Positions 1 through 6,558 of a DNA stretch of 19,923 nucleotides are shown piece by piece (the stretch's first letter is position 1; each line of letters starts with the position of its first letter). Origin of the DNA: Faecalicoccus sp. (GTDB taxonomy: Bacteria; Bacillota_I; Bacilli_A; Erysipelotrichales; Erysipelotrichaceae); contig JAGAWH010000186.1 of NCBI GenBank assembly GCA_017941505.1, positions 1 to 19,923 of the forward strand, in the 5' to 3' direction. A program made the translations under genes and the position numbers. The notes under the pieces were generated by a model that searched no databases, was not told the DNA's origin, and saw nothing but the letters and a program-made list of their open reading frames with translations.

Positions 1-104
1 ATAAAGCTCTGATAACATAGGTTTTAATAAGTTTTATACTTAACTACATTTTTGCCTTTGAGCTTTTCCGATCCGTATTTTGGTTCACATAATCCCGCTC
101 ACAA

Positions 105-135
105 TAAAAAACGCCAACCTTTTTTTAGGTTGACG
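105..135 (-). terminator. Rho-independent terminator of the SPFH/NfeD operon
   Basis: Read on the minus strand, CGTCAACCT (135-127) pairs with AGGTTGGCG (120-112) in a 9-bp stem with one G-U wobble and a short A-rich loop. TTTTTTATT follows. It lies about 30 bases past the stop codon of the 113-residue gene, so it probably ends the whole minus-strand operon that starts at 2244. Confidence 0.85.
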
Positions 136-140
136 CCATT

Positions 141-160
141 GGGAGCCAAAATCAGCTCCC
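141..160. repeat. Perfect 6-bp inverted repeat (second hairpin)
   Basis: GGGAGC (141-146) and GCTCCC (155-160) form a perfect stem around an 8-base loop. On the minus strand it sits between the last stop codon and the main terminator and has no U tract of its own. On the plus strand it is followed by T-rich sequence (TATTTTATTTAT), so it could stop transcription coming from the left. It is either half of a tandem terminator or an RNA 3'-end stabiliser. Confidence 0.5.
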
Positions 161-164
161 TATT

Positions 165-506
165 TTATTTATCTCTTAATAATAGATAACTTCCTTTAAT
201 GACAAAGTCTTCCGGTTTTAATTTTACTTCTTCAATCAAAAATTGATGAATCTGCTTAGCGTTGAGTCCGCTCCATCCCATGATGGATACATTTGAAGAG
301 GACCTGAATAAACCAATCTTATTCATAAGTGGTAGACACTTTTCCTTGATGGATACATCGTTAAACCATATGAGAACGGCACAGTTAATATTGTAGACGA
401 TGTTTTTCCAATCGTGTCCATATTCAGCTGCTTTGGCACTGTTTTCTTTATTTAGAGATCGTATTACTTCCAAGCCTTCTTTAAAGGTCTTTTTTTCATC
501 TTCCAT
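165..506 (-). CDS. Hypothetical protein, 113 residues, last gene of the SPFH/NfeD operon
   Basis: I do not recognise this family. The product is small, charged and apparently cytosolic, with no signal peptide or membrane segment. The N-terminal third (residues 1-35) is rich in Lys and Glu and looks helical. A hydrophobic middle (about 36-50) is followed by a mixed C-terminal part containing Gly-Trp-Ser-Gly near residue 78 and an amphipathic stretch rich in Lys and Glu. The ATG at 506 has AAGGAG six bases upstream. The start lies 3 bases beyond the SPFH stop codon, so the two are very likely cotranscribed and translationally coupled. A small inverted repeat at 511-525 covers this ribosome binding site. 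A terminator follows the gene. A link to membrane-microdomain function is inferred from operon position only. Confidence 0.75.
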   Translation of the reverse strand: MEDEKKTFKEGLEVIRSLNKENSAKAAEYGHDWKNIVYNINCAVLIWFNDVSIKEKCLPLMNKIGLFRSSSNVSIMGWSGLNAKQIHQFLIEEVKLKPEDFVIKGSYLLLRDK

Positions 507-509
507 ACA

Positions 510-1433
510 TTACTCCTTAGGAGTATCTGTATTAACGATCTCCTTTGCGCTTGTCAAAATGCTGGCGATATTTTGAAGTTCAGCCGGTACGACAATCTTA
601 GTTGCCTTGCCCTCTGCCATTTCAGAGTATGTCTTTAACGACTGCAAAGCCAGATATTCTTTTGTCGGGTTGGCATTTTTGATCATTTCAATACCACGGG
701 CCTGGGCTTCGTAGATTCTTTCCATCGCCTGAGCTTTACCTTCGGCTTCCGCAATCATGGCTGCCTTTCTGGCATCAGCTCTTAGAATTGCGGATTCTTT
801 TTCACCTTCTGCTGTTAAGATGGCACTGCGCTTTTCACCCTCAGCCTTTAAGATGGACTCACGTCTTTCACGTTCTGCACGCATCTGTTTTTCCATGGCC
901 TGCTGAATATCGCGCGGCGGGATAATATTTTTAACTTCTACACGATTTACTTTAATACCCCATGGGTCAGTAGCTTCATCTAAGATTGCACGCATCTTAG
1001 TGTTGATGATATCACGAGATGTTAAGGTTTCATCCAACTCCAAATCACCGATGATATTACGTAATGTAGTGGCTGTTAAATTTTCAATGGCGGTGATCGG
1101 TCCAACTACACCATAGGTATATAATTTAGGATCGGTAATCTGAAAATATACAACCGTATCAATCTGCATGGTTACATTATCCTTGGTGATAACCGGCTGC
1201 GGTTCAAAGTCCTTTACGATTTCCTTTAAGGTTACCTTGTTGGCAACTCGATCAAAGAACGGTAACATGAAATGTACACCTGTATTCCAGGTAGTATAGT
1301 AAGCACCTAAGCGTTCTACTACATAGGCATTAGCCTGTGGTACAACACGCACCACATTCATTAAAATCAAAACTCCCGCAAATACAATTAATAACGGAAT
1401 CAAAATTGATGCGATAACATTTAATGCACTCAT
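510..1433 (-). CDS. SPFH/Band 7 (stomatin-like) membrane protein
   Basis: The 307-residue protein has an N-terminal membrane segment (about residues 5-29). A Band 7/SPFH domain follows (about 30-180), with family-typical stretches such as VVERLGAYYTTWNTGVHF and ITKDNVTMQIDTVVYFQI. The next region is a charged helical section (about 178-245) with 11-residue repeats around the recurring AEGEK sequence. Stomatin-type proteins oligomerise at the membrane and scaffold lipid microdomains or control membrane proteases. Length fits the bacterial QmcA/YbbK group. The NfeD gene ends 4 bases upstream, the classic stomatin/NfeD pairing. The SD AGAGG lies inside the last NfeD codons, 9 bases before the ATG, so translation is probably coupled. 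The family call is secure. The client or partner protein is unknown. Confidence 0.93.
   Translation of the reverse strand: MSALNVIASILIPLLIVFAGVLILMNVVRVVPQANAYVVERLGAYYTTWNTGVHFMLPFFDRVANKVTLKEIVKDFEPQPVITKDNVTMQIDTVVYFQITDPKLYTYGVVGPITAIENLTATTLRNIIGDLELDETLTSRDIINTKMRAILDEATDPWGIKVNRVEVKNIIPPRDIQQAMEKQMRAERERRESILKAEGEKRSAILTAEGEKESAILRADARKAAMIAEAEGKAQAMERIYEAQARGIEMIKNANPTKEYLALQSLKTYSEMAEGKATKIVVPAELQNIASILTSAKEIVNTDTPKE
511..525 (-). promoter_or_regulatory. Inverted repeat covering the ribosome binding site of the 113-residue gene
   Basis: TACTCC-TTA-GGAGTA is a perfect 6-bp inverted repeat with a 3-base spacer. On the minus-strand mRNA the second arm contains the AAGGAG-type SD of the gene starting at 506, and the SPFH stop codon falls at its edge. 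A ribosome finishing SPFH would melt it, which suggests translational coupling. The stem is short, so an effect is plausible but not certain. Confidence 0.4.
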
Positions 1434-1437
1434 TTTT

Positions 1438-1866
1438 TTAAACCTCTATTTCTTTTACAATTAATTTGGCCCCTTCTATTGCCATAATTTTTACTTTTTT
1501 TCCGGCTTCTACCGGTTTTCCATTCAATTCCACAGCTGACCATACAGCGTTTCTTACTTTTAATTCTCCCCATTTATCCTGGGTAATCGGCTTTGTGATG
1601 GTAGCTGTTTCCCCAATAAGGCGGTCGCTGTTGGTAGGTATGATATTTCCTCTTAAATAATCCACAGCCTTCGGTCGGGCTATGATTAAACAGATACCCG
1701 ATACGCCTAAAAACAACCAGATTTGCGGCCAGAGCGTCAATCCGCATTTCGCAGCAATCCAGGCACAGGCTGAACCAACCGCAAACCAGATACTAACCAG
1801 AGCGGACGGTGTCAACACTTCTATGATCACTGCCGCGATTAATACAAATATCCATATCGTAGTCAT
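1438..1866 (-). CDS. NfeD family membrane protein (short NfeD1b type)
   Basis: The 142-residue protein has two or three membrane segments (about residues 3-19, 24-41 and 47-64) followed by a small soluble C-terminal domain (about 80-142). That domain has the NfeD OB-fold signature region, including LIGETATITKPI and WGELKVRNAVWSAVELNG. Short NfeD proteins are encoded next to SPFH proteins and are thought to work with them at the membrane. The protease domain of long NfeD proteins is absent here. The ATG at 1866 has GAGG eight bases upstream, within the end of the preceding gene. The intergenic gaps of 3-4 bases on both sides point to one transcript. Confidence 0.92.
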   Translation of the reverse strand: MTTIWIFVLIAAVIIEVLTPSALVSIWFAVGSACAWIAAKCGLTLWPQIWLFLGVSGICLIIARPKAVDYLRGNIIPTNSDRLIGETATITKPITQDKWGELKVRNAVWSAVELNGKPVEAGKKVKIMAIEGAKLIVKEIEV

Positions 1867-1869
1867 AAA

Positions 1870-2244
1870 CTAATCCTCATTTACCAGATCCGTTAAATCA
1901 ATCTCCATGATGTCTTCTTTATCGTTATATTCTGCGTATACTTTCTGTCCTGTCAAAATACAGCCTAAAGTATCTTCTATGGTCTGCATCATCCTTTTAT
2001 TGGTAATACGGCCATATCCTTTTCCGATGGAAATTTTCTGGAGCCGGTCCATCGATACAAGATTCATATCAATGTCCCTTTTTTGAATCGGTTTAATGGC
2101 AAGCTTCTGCTGGGTGGCATCCAGTCCAATCATGACCCAGCGCACATCTTTGAAATAAGAGGATGCCGGACTGTTTAGTGTCATGTTTGTGGCATTCAAT
2201 GTCACCGTCATCTGATATGAATTTCCTGCAAGCCATTCATACAT
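1870..2244 (-). CDS. Hypothetical protein, 124 residues, first gene of the SPFH/NfeD operon
   Basis: Not a family I can name. The protein has no signal peptide or membrane helix. It appears beta-rich in the first half (alternating hydrophobic stretches, for example RWVMIGLDATQQKLAIKPI near residues 35-53). A mixed region around 70-90 contains GKGYGRITNK. The tail is acidic (IMEIDLTDLVNED). A textbook SD, AAAGGAGG, lies seven bases before the ATG at 2244, so the start is well supported and translation should be efficient. Only 3 bases separate it from NfeD. It may be a cytosolic partner of the NfeD/SPFH pair. That is inferred from position, not from homology. Confidence 0.8.
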   Translation of the reverse strand: MYEWLAGNSYQMTVTLNATNMTLNSPASSYFKDVRWVMIGLDATQQKLAIKPIQKRDIDMNLVSMDRLQKISIGKGYGRITNKRMMQTIEDTLGCILTGQKVYAEYNDKEDIMEIDLTDLVNED

Positions 2245-2251
2245 GATCTGA

Positions 2252-2294
2252 CCTCCTTTGTCTGCATTTTATTATTTTTCTTATTTTTTTGCAA
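2252..2294 (-). promoter_or_regulatory. Candidate promoter and strong SD for the SPFH/NfeD operon
   Basis: On the minus strand TTGCAA (2294-2289) and TAAAAT (2271-2266) are 17 bases apart. The SD AAAGGAGG (2259-2252) lies just downstream. The SD is certain. The promoter is tentative, because it would place the transcript start almost on the SD and the surrounding AT-rich DNA offers other -10-like sequences. Confidence 0.35.
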
Positions 2295-2407
2295 GAAATT
2301 TATTATTCTGTTCTTCAACATTTTTTTACCGGACTTATAGCGCACATATTTCCAATGTGATTAACACAAATAAAGCCTTAAAAACAGATGTATGGAATCG
2401 GAAGTAG

Positions 2408-2413
2408 TATAAT
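2408..2413 (+). promoter_or_regulatory. Candidate -10 box of the membrane-protein gene
   Basis: A consensus TATAAT lies 16 bases before the ATG at 2430. There is no good -35 box 16-18 bases upstream. A modest SD (AGGG at 2421-2424) separates it from the start codon. Confidence 0.5.
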
Positions 2414-2429
2414 GAACTAAAGGGATTTT

Positions 2430-3170
2430 ATGATGGATAAAAATGATTTGAAAAAAGAAGCTTCTAAATATACAAAGGATTATACAAATGAACATATACG
2501 TAAACAGATTGAAGAAAACAGTGTTATGTTTGGATTTGTTATCGGGTTATTGGTAATGGGCTTTTCGCTTATTTTATTGAGCTTCATCCGTGCCTTTATA
2601 GATATATATCCTAACGTATCTGTATATCGCCTATTATCGGAAGTATTGGACAATCATGTTGTGGGGATAGCGTTCGGAGTTCCACTCATTGTGTTTGCGT
2701 GTGTAGGAATCAATGAAGATGGCACACTCAATATGATCAAGCACATTCACCCTGCCTGCAGTTCTAAGAGATATCACGCAAAAGAGATTGATGAAATGGC
2801 AAATAATCCGGAAACAATCTGGTACAAGGAGGCAAAAGTCTTTATTACGCCAAAAACTTTAATTGGTATCAACAAAGGAATAACCGTAGTGAATTACGAA
2901 GATATTGCCGGCATCATCCTGAAAGTAAAACATCACAGCAAAAAAACCACCAGGGGTTCTAACCGTGGCCGAATGAACGTTAGAAGAGCTCTCTATTATG
3001 CCTTAACCGATCGCTATAAAGAATGGGATACTTCCTATTTTATTATCAAGACAAAGAAACACAGAAAGCTTTTATTAACGGAAGTGACTGGTGAGACAAT
3101 TGCCAATCGTCTGATACAGATGATTAGTGAAAGATGTCCAAACATTCTGCTTCCCAAAGATCTAAACTAA
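2430..3170 (+). CDS. Hypothetical membrane protein with PH-like C-terminal region
   Basis: The 246-residue protein has a charged cytosolic N-terminus (1-30), two membrane segments (about 31-53 and 76-94) and a cytosolic C-terminal region of about 140 residues. That region has the strand pattern of bacterial PH-like domains: VFITPKTLIGINKGITVVNY, then EDIAGIILKV, a basic loop rich in Lys, Arg and Ser, a strand containing SYFIIKTKKHRKLLL, and a closing helix (TIANRLIQMISERCP). PH-like membrane proteins of this kind are widespread in Bacillota and mostly uncharacterised. The fold is an inference from pattern. Translation can begin at either of two adjacent ATG codons (2430 or 2433), and 2433 has better SD spacing. 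The gene stands alone, divergent from the SPFH operon and convergent with rsmI. Confidence 0.75.
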   Translation: MMDKNDLKKEASKYTKDYTNEHIRKQIEENSVMFGFVIGLLVMGFSLILLSFIRAFIDIYPNVSVYRLLSEVLDNHVVGIAFGVPLIVFACVGINEDGTLNMIKHIHPACSSKRYHAKEIDEMANNPETIWYKEAKVFITPKTLIGINKGITVVNYEDIAGIILKVKHHSKKTTRGSNRGRMNVRRALYYALTDRYKEWDTSYFIIKTKKHRKLLLTEVTGETIANRLIQMISERCPNILLPKDLN

Positions 3171-3186
3171 AATTGATACCGCAATA

Positions 3187-3211
3187 TATAAAAACAGGGC
3201 TATTTGCCCTG
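3187..3211 (-). terminator. Terminator overlapping the 3' end of rsmI
   Basis: On the minus strand CAGGGC-AAATA-GCCCTG forms a perfect 6-bp GC-rich stem followed by TTTTTATAT. The left arm encodes the last codons of rsmI, and the TAG stop codon (3202-3200) straddles the loop and right arm. It probably ends the tmk-holB-ricT-rsmI operon. Confidence 0.85.
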
Positions 3212-4051
3212 CTTATGGTAATATTCATATAATTCGTTTTTGGATAAGTCAAAATCCTTTGCGGCTTGAGCAATCGCAGCCTTGGTTTTCATACCGGCTT
3301 TGATATACTCATCTACCTTTTGAATACCGTCATCCAGTGTATAATTCTTTTCCGGTTCGGTATTGCCCTCTACTACGACAACCATTTCACCTTTTAAAGT
3401 ATCGGCAACGGAAATGACTTCCGACACCGTTCCGCGGATATATTCTTCATGAACCTTAGTCAGTTCTCTGGCAAGGCAGATATTTCTATCGCCTAAGACT
3501 TCTACTACATCCTTTAACATCGCCTCAATACGATGCGGTGCTTCATAAAAAATCATAGTATATGGAAAAGATTTTAATTCTTCTAACTCTTTTTTCCGTT
3601 TAGAACTTTTGGCATCCAGAAAGCCATAGAACAAATAATGACGGCAGGACAAACCACTTGCGACCAGCGCATTGGTTGCCGCATTGGCTCCCGATACCGA
3701 AATTACAGGAATATCCTTTTCAATCACCGCTTTGACAAGCGATTGTCCGGGATCGGATATTAAAGGATATCCGGCATCCGATACCACTGCCACCGTTTTT
3801 CCGTTTTCCAACTCCTCAAGAATTTGAGCAATACTGGTATTTTGGTTGTGTTCGTGGTGGGATATCAAGGGTTTCTTGATTCCATAAGCCATTAAGAGTT
3901 TTCCGGAATTGCGGGTATCTTCGGCAGCGATCACATCAGCTTCTTTTAATACCTCTAAAGCCCGTGGTGTCATCTCCTGAAGATTACCGATCGGTGTGGG
4001 AACCAGATATAATTTTGGTTCGCTTGTCTCAAAGCTTTTCTTTCGGTGCAT
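3200..4051 (-). CDS. rsmI: 16S rRNA (cytidine(1402)-2'-O)-methyltransferase RsmI
   Basis: This SAM-dependent enzyme 2'-O-methylates C1402 in the 16S rRNA decoding centre. Family signatures, counted from the ATG at 4051, are LVPTPIGNL (16-24), EDTR (44-47), SDAGYPLISDPG (91-102), YEAPHR (169-174) and ARELTKVHEE (194-203). They form the tetrapyrrole-methylase-like fold, followed by a C-terminal helical tail. At 283 residues it matches the family. An upstream in-frame start at 4117 would add 22 atypical residues. The ATG at 4051 is preferred because AAGGA lies eight bases before it and the conserved core begins just after it. The gene overlaps the end of ricT by 23 bases. The ricT-rsmI neighbourhood is conserved in Bacillota. 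Confidence 0.95.
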   Translation of the reverse strand: MHRKKSFETSEPKLYLVPTPIGNLQEMTPRALEVLKEADVIAAEDTRNSGKLLMAYGIKKPLISHHEHNQNTSIAQILEELENGKTVAVVSDAGYPLISDPGQSLVKAVIEKDIPVISVSGANAATNALVASGLSCRHYLFYGFLDAKSSKRKKELEELKSFPYTMIFYEAPHRIEAMLKDVVEVLGDRNICLARELTKVHEEYIRGTVSEVISVADTLKGEMVVVVEGNTEPEKNYTLDDGIQKVDEYIKAGMKTKAAIAQAAKDFDLSKNELYEYYHKQGK

Positions 4052-4895
4052 CGCCAAAGTCCTTATCCGGCCACAATTCTTTAAAGGATACGAAACGAAC
4101 TTCTTCTTTATTTTCAATCTTTGCCTGTTTTTGAAGAACGTTCATGCTGGTAATACGATAGCGACTGCCTTCAAAAGTGACCGAAGAATTGATTTTCGGA
4201 AGATCCTTTCTAAGTAAAGTATATAAATCATTTTCAAAGCGTAAGCAGCACATCAGCTTACCGCACTGTCCCGATAATTTCTGAATATTTAAAGCTAACA
4301 GCTGGTTTTTAGCCATGTTGATAGAAACCGTATCAAAGTCTGTCATAAATCTTGAACAGCATGTCTCCATACCGCAGATTCCTAAACCGCCGACCATCTT
4401 TGCCTTGTTTCTCGGTCCTACCTGTCTGAGTTCAATACGGCAGTGCAGACGGCTTGCCAAATCTTTAAGCAGCTGTCTGAAATCAACACGCTCATCCGAT
4501 ACATAAGTGAAGATTACTTTAGATCTATCCAAAGTATATTCGCTGCTGATCAAATGCATATCTAATTCTAAGGCATCAATGCATTCATGACAGATTTTTG
4601 CGGCCTCAACGGCTTTTTCCACATTTTCTTCCTTTTGGATCAAATCATACTTTGTCGCAAGACGGATAACCGGTTTACATTCACCACGTACTTTCTTTTT
4701 ATCAAACGGGATCGTAGGCGCACATACTTTTCCGATTTCTTTACCGCGTATGGTTTCCACAACCACAAAATCATTTACTTTATATTTAATATTCGAGCCG
4801 AAGGTGTAGGCTTTTTTGGATTCTTCAAACTGAATATAAACAATATTCTTATAGGAACGGACAGTTTCTTCAATTTTTTCGTTTTCCTGGCTCAT
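4029..4895 (-). CDS. ricT: PSP1-domain protein RicT (YaaT), Fe-S subunit of the Ric complex
   Basis: The 288-residue protein has the PSP1 domain at about residues 55-150. The hallmark cysteine cluster is Cys174, Cys179-Cys180, Cys211 and Cys216-Cys217, with the same spacing as the cluster-binding cysteines of B. subtilis YaaT. In B. subtilis, RicT joins RicA (YmcA) and RicF (YlbF) in a complex carrying [4Fe-4S] clusters. That complex helps RNase Y mature mRNAs and influences sporulation and biofilm control. No ricA or ricF is in this window. The ATG at 4895 overlaps the holB stop (ATGA). The SD AAGGGA lies nine bases upstream inside holB. The stop is TGA, which shows that TGA terminates translation in this organism. 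Confidence 0.93.
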   Translation of the reverse strand: MSQENEKIEETVRSYKNIVYIQFEESKKAYTFGSNIKYKVNDFVVVETIRGKEIGKVCAPTIPFDKKKVRGECKPVIRLATKYDLIQKEENVEKAVEAAKICHECIDALELDMHLISSEYTLDRSKVIFTYVSDERVDFRQLLKDLASRLHCRIELRQVGPRNKAKMVGGLGICGMETCCSRFMTDFDTVSINMAKNQLLALNIQKLSGQCGKLMCCLRFENDLYTLLRKDLPKINSSVTFEGSRYRITSMNVLQKQAKIENKEEVRFVSFKELWPDKDFGDAPKEKL

Positions 4896-5248
4896 CCTTT
4901 CACTTCCCTTCTAATCTGATTATATATTTTATCTAAAAATAATGCCAAATCAATCGGCCTGCGCAGTAAATCCAATGATTCTACCAATATATTCAACAAT
5001 TTAGCCTTATTTTCAAGTTCAATGGTTTCACTTTCTTTGACGATATATAGAACCCATTGAAGCCACCAGGTTACATACTGTTTCTGCATAAGTGTGCTTT
5101 TTGGCACAAAAACTTCTGTCTGCATCGTATAGATAGCCTGCATATCGGCATTACTTTCCATAAAAGCTTTAGCGGTCTGATGGATATCTTCAAATTCTTC
5201 CTGGCCTAATACTTCACAAGCCTCATCATAGGTATATCCCGAGTTTAC
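4892..5248 (-). pseudogene. holB: C-terminal part of holB after an in-frame TGA
   Basis: Reading on from the TGA at 5251-5249 in the same frame gives 118 open codons to the TGA at 4894-4892, starting VNSGYTYDEACEVLG. Total length with the upstream part is 328 residues, the normal size of a clamp-loader delta prime subunit. This stretch has the position and helical, Leu/Glu-rich look of the C-terminal collar domain (domain III) that holds the loader pentamer together. The first ATG in it is at 5161, giving 89 residues, but no SD precedes that ATG, so independent translation is not evident. It is best read as the severed end of holB rather than as a separate gene. The ricT start overlaps its stop. 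Confidence 0.75.
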
Positions 5249-5878
5249 TCACATATCGGCGGTTTGTAGATCGGTGATCTCTTCTAACCTGCGGATCAAG
5301 GTCGTTCGATGTGCCGGTCGAAACTGGATCCATTGACAGCGGGATTGAATGGTTGGAAGTACAGCGGATTTTTCTTCCGCAATCAAAATTCCATAAATCC
5401 CGGGCTGCGGTTCTTCCAAAAACTTCAACAAAGAATTGGAAGCATCCGGTGTTGCCTGATCATAGTCTTCCAGAATATATACTCTGTTTCCTGCCACCTC
5501 AATACTGGTGTTTTCAAAAAAGTTTTGAAGATCCACAATATCCTGCTTGCGGATACGTTTTTGAATCTCGGTCTTTTTATTCTTTGGATTGAAAGGATCC
5601 ACTTTTTCTATTTTGGCCCCTACTTTTTCAACTCTGAAATAATCCAAAGATTCCTTTTTCTCCATCCTTTTACAGGAAGGACATTCCTGACAGGCAAAAC
5701 CGTCTTCATCCGGATGTTCACATACTAAACTTTGCGCAAACAATAAAGCCACCTGTGATTTAGGACTTCCTTTGGATCCCGTAAATAGATAAGCATGGGC
5801 AAGGTGATTTCCTTTTAGAGCATTGGATAAGGTTTGATAGACAACAGGCTGTTCGTTTTTGAACTCTTCCTTATTCAT
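5249..5878 (-). CDS. holB: DNA polymerase III subunit delta prime, N-terminal part ending at an in-frame TGA
   Basis: Delta prime is the stator subunit of the clamp loader, which places the beta clamp on DNA. Visible in these 209 residues are HAYLFTGSKGSPKS (27-41, the degenerate P-loop region) and four zinc-module cysteines (C53, C63, C66, C69, spaced as in E. coli delta prime). Also present are LKFLEEP (151-157) and the SRC arginine-finger motif (179-181). Domains I and II are complete. The collar domain lies beyond the TGA at codon 210. The start overlaps the tmk stop by 8 bases. Since delta prime is normally essential, this is a sequencing error, a recent mutation or a site of readthrough. 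The identity is secure. The true protein end is not. Confidence 0.88.
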   Translation of the reverse strand: MNKEEFKNEQPVVYQTLSNALKGNHLAHAYLFTGSKGSPKSQVALLFAQSLVCEHPDEDGFACQECPSCKRMEKKESLDYFRVEKVGAKIEKVDPFNPKNKKTEIQKRIRKQDIVDLQNFFENTSIEVAGNRVYILEDYDQATPDASNSLLKFLEEPQPGIYGILIAEEKSAVLPTIQSRCQWIQFRPAHRTTLIRRLEEITDLQTADM

Positions 5879-6497
5879 AGACTACCTTTTCTATTTCCTT
5901 CCACACAGCATCAGTTACGGTTTCAACATCCTCTTCCGCAGAAATAACGGCGATGCGCTCAGGGTACATGGAATTCACCAAATCATAGCCTTCTCTTACT
6001 TTAATATGGAACGCATCTGCTTCGCTGTCCATGCGGTCCTTTTCTCCCCGGCTGTTCATCCGTTTCTTTCCTGTTTCCATGGATACGGATAAAAAGATGG
6101 TTTTCTTGGGAAGCATTCCTCCGGTTGCGAATTGATTGATATCCCAAACCTCTTTGATTCCTAAACCTCTGGCATACCCCTGATATGCCAAACTGGAATC
6201 GATAAAGCGGTCACATAAGACAATCTTTCCTTCAGCTAACGCAGGCTTGATGATTTCCTCTAAATGTTGGCGGCGGCTTGCTGCATATAAAAGAGCTTCC
6301 GTGCCTGCATCCATACCGGTATTTTCTTTATCCAGTAAAATATCTCGGATTTTTTCCGCAATTTTTGAGCCTCCCGGTTCTCTGGATAAAAGAACGGTTT
6401 GACCGCGTTCTTCTAATCTTCTTTTTATATTTTCACAGATGGTGGTTTTACCACTGCCGTCATTGCCTTCAAATGAAATAAATACACCCTTTTTCAT
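5871..6497 (-). CDS. tmk: Thymidylate kinase (dTMP kinase)
   Basis: The enzyme phosphorylates dTMP to dTDP with ATP in the cytosolic dTTP pathway. The 208-residue protein has the P-loop FEGNDGSGKTT (9-19), REPGG (39-43), the DRF motif with SSLAYQG (96-107), and a LID-like segment rich in Arg and Glu around 148-158. These are all typical of bacterial Tmk. The ATG at 6497 has GGAG eight bases upstream. It is the first gene of the operon tmk-holB-ricT-rsmI and is served by an extended -10 promoter at 6519-6527. It lacks the small yaaQ and yaaR genes found between tmk and holB in Bacillus. Confidence 0.97.
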   Translation of the reverse strand: MKKGVFISFEGNDGSGKTTICENIKRRLEERGQTVLLSREPGGSKIAEKIRDILLDKENTGMDAGTEALLYAASRRQHLEEIIKPALAEGKIVLCDRFIDSSLAYQGYARGLGIKEVWDINQFATGGMLPKKTIFLSVSMETGKKRMNSRGEKDRMDSEADAFHIKVREGYDLVNSMYPERIAVISAEEDVETVTDAVWKEIEKVVYE

Positions 6498-6518
6498 ATC
6501 TATTCTCCAATCTTATGC

Positions 6519-6549
6519 ATTATAGCACGAATCTATTTTTTTATGTTAA
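6519..6549 (-). promoter_or_regulatory. Extended -10 promoter of the tmk operon
   Basis: On the minus strand TGCTATAAT (6527-6519) is a perfect extended -10 element, 21 bases before the tmk ATG. The best -35-like sequence, TTAACA (6549-6544), is 19 bases upstream, so recognition probably relies on the TGn extension. It sits in the 61-base divergent gap shared with the yedK-like gene. Confidence 0.7.
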
Positions 6550-6558
6550 GCTAATGGT

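Noticed and set aside
1..104. Minus-strand open frame of about 23 codons ending in VVKYKTY
   Set aside because: It is preceded by a stop, has no start codon or SD and lies beyond the operon terminator. It could be a gene tail but cannot be assigned.
1466..1873. Two plus-strand open frames opposite nfeD
   Set aside because: They are antisense to a well-supported NfeD gene and have no start signals.
4052..4117. Longer rsmI start giving 305 residues
   Set aside because: The added residues are the ricT coding region in another frame. The ATG at 4051 has an AAGGA SD and fits the family.
5249..5251. TGA in holB as a selenocysteine codon
   Set aside because: Delta prime has no selenocysteine role, the position is in a non-catalytic linker, and I saw no SECIS-like hairpin directly downstream.
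4892..5878. TGA in holB as evidence for a genetic code in which TGA means Trp
   Set aside because: ricT and the Phd-type antitoxin end with TGA at the expected places, and the large genes use TGG for Trp without internal TGA.
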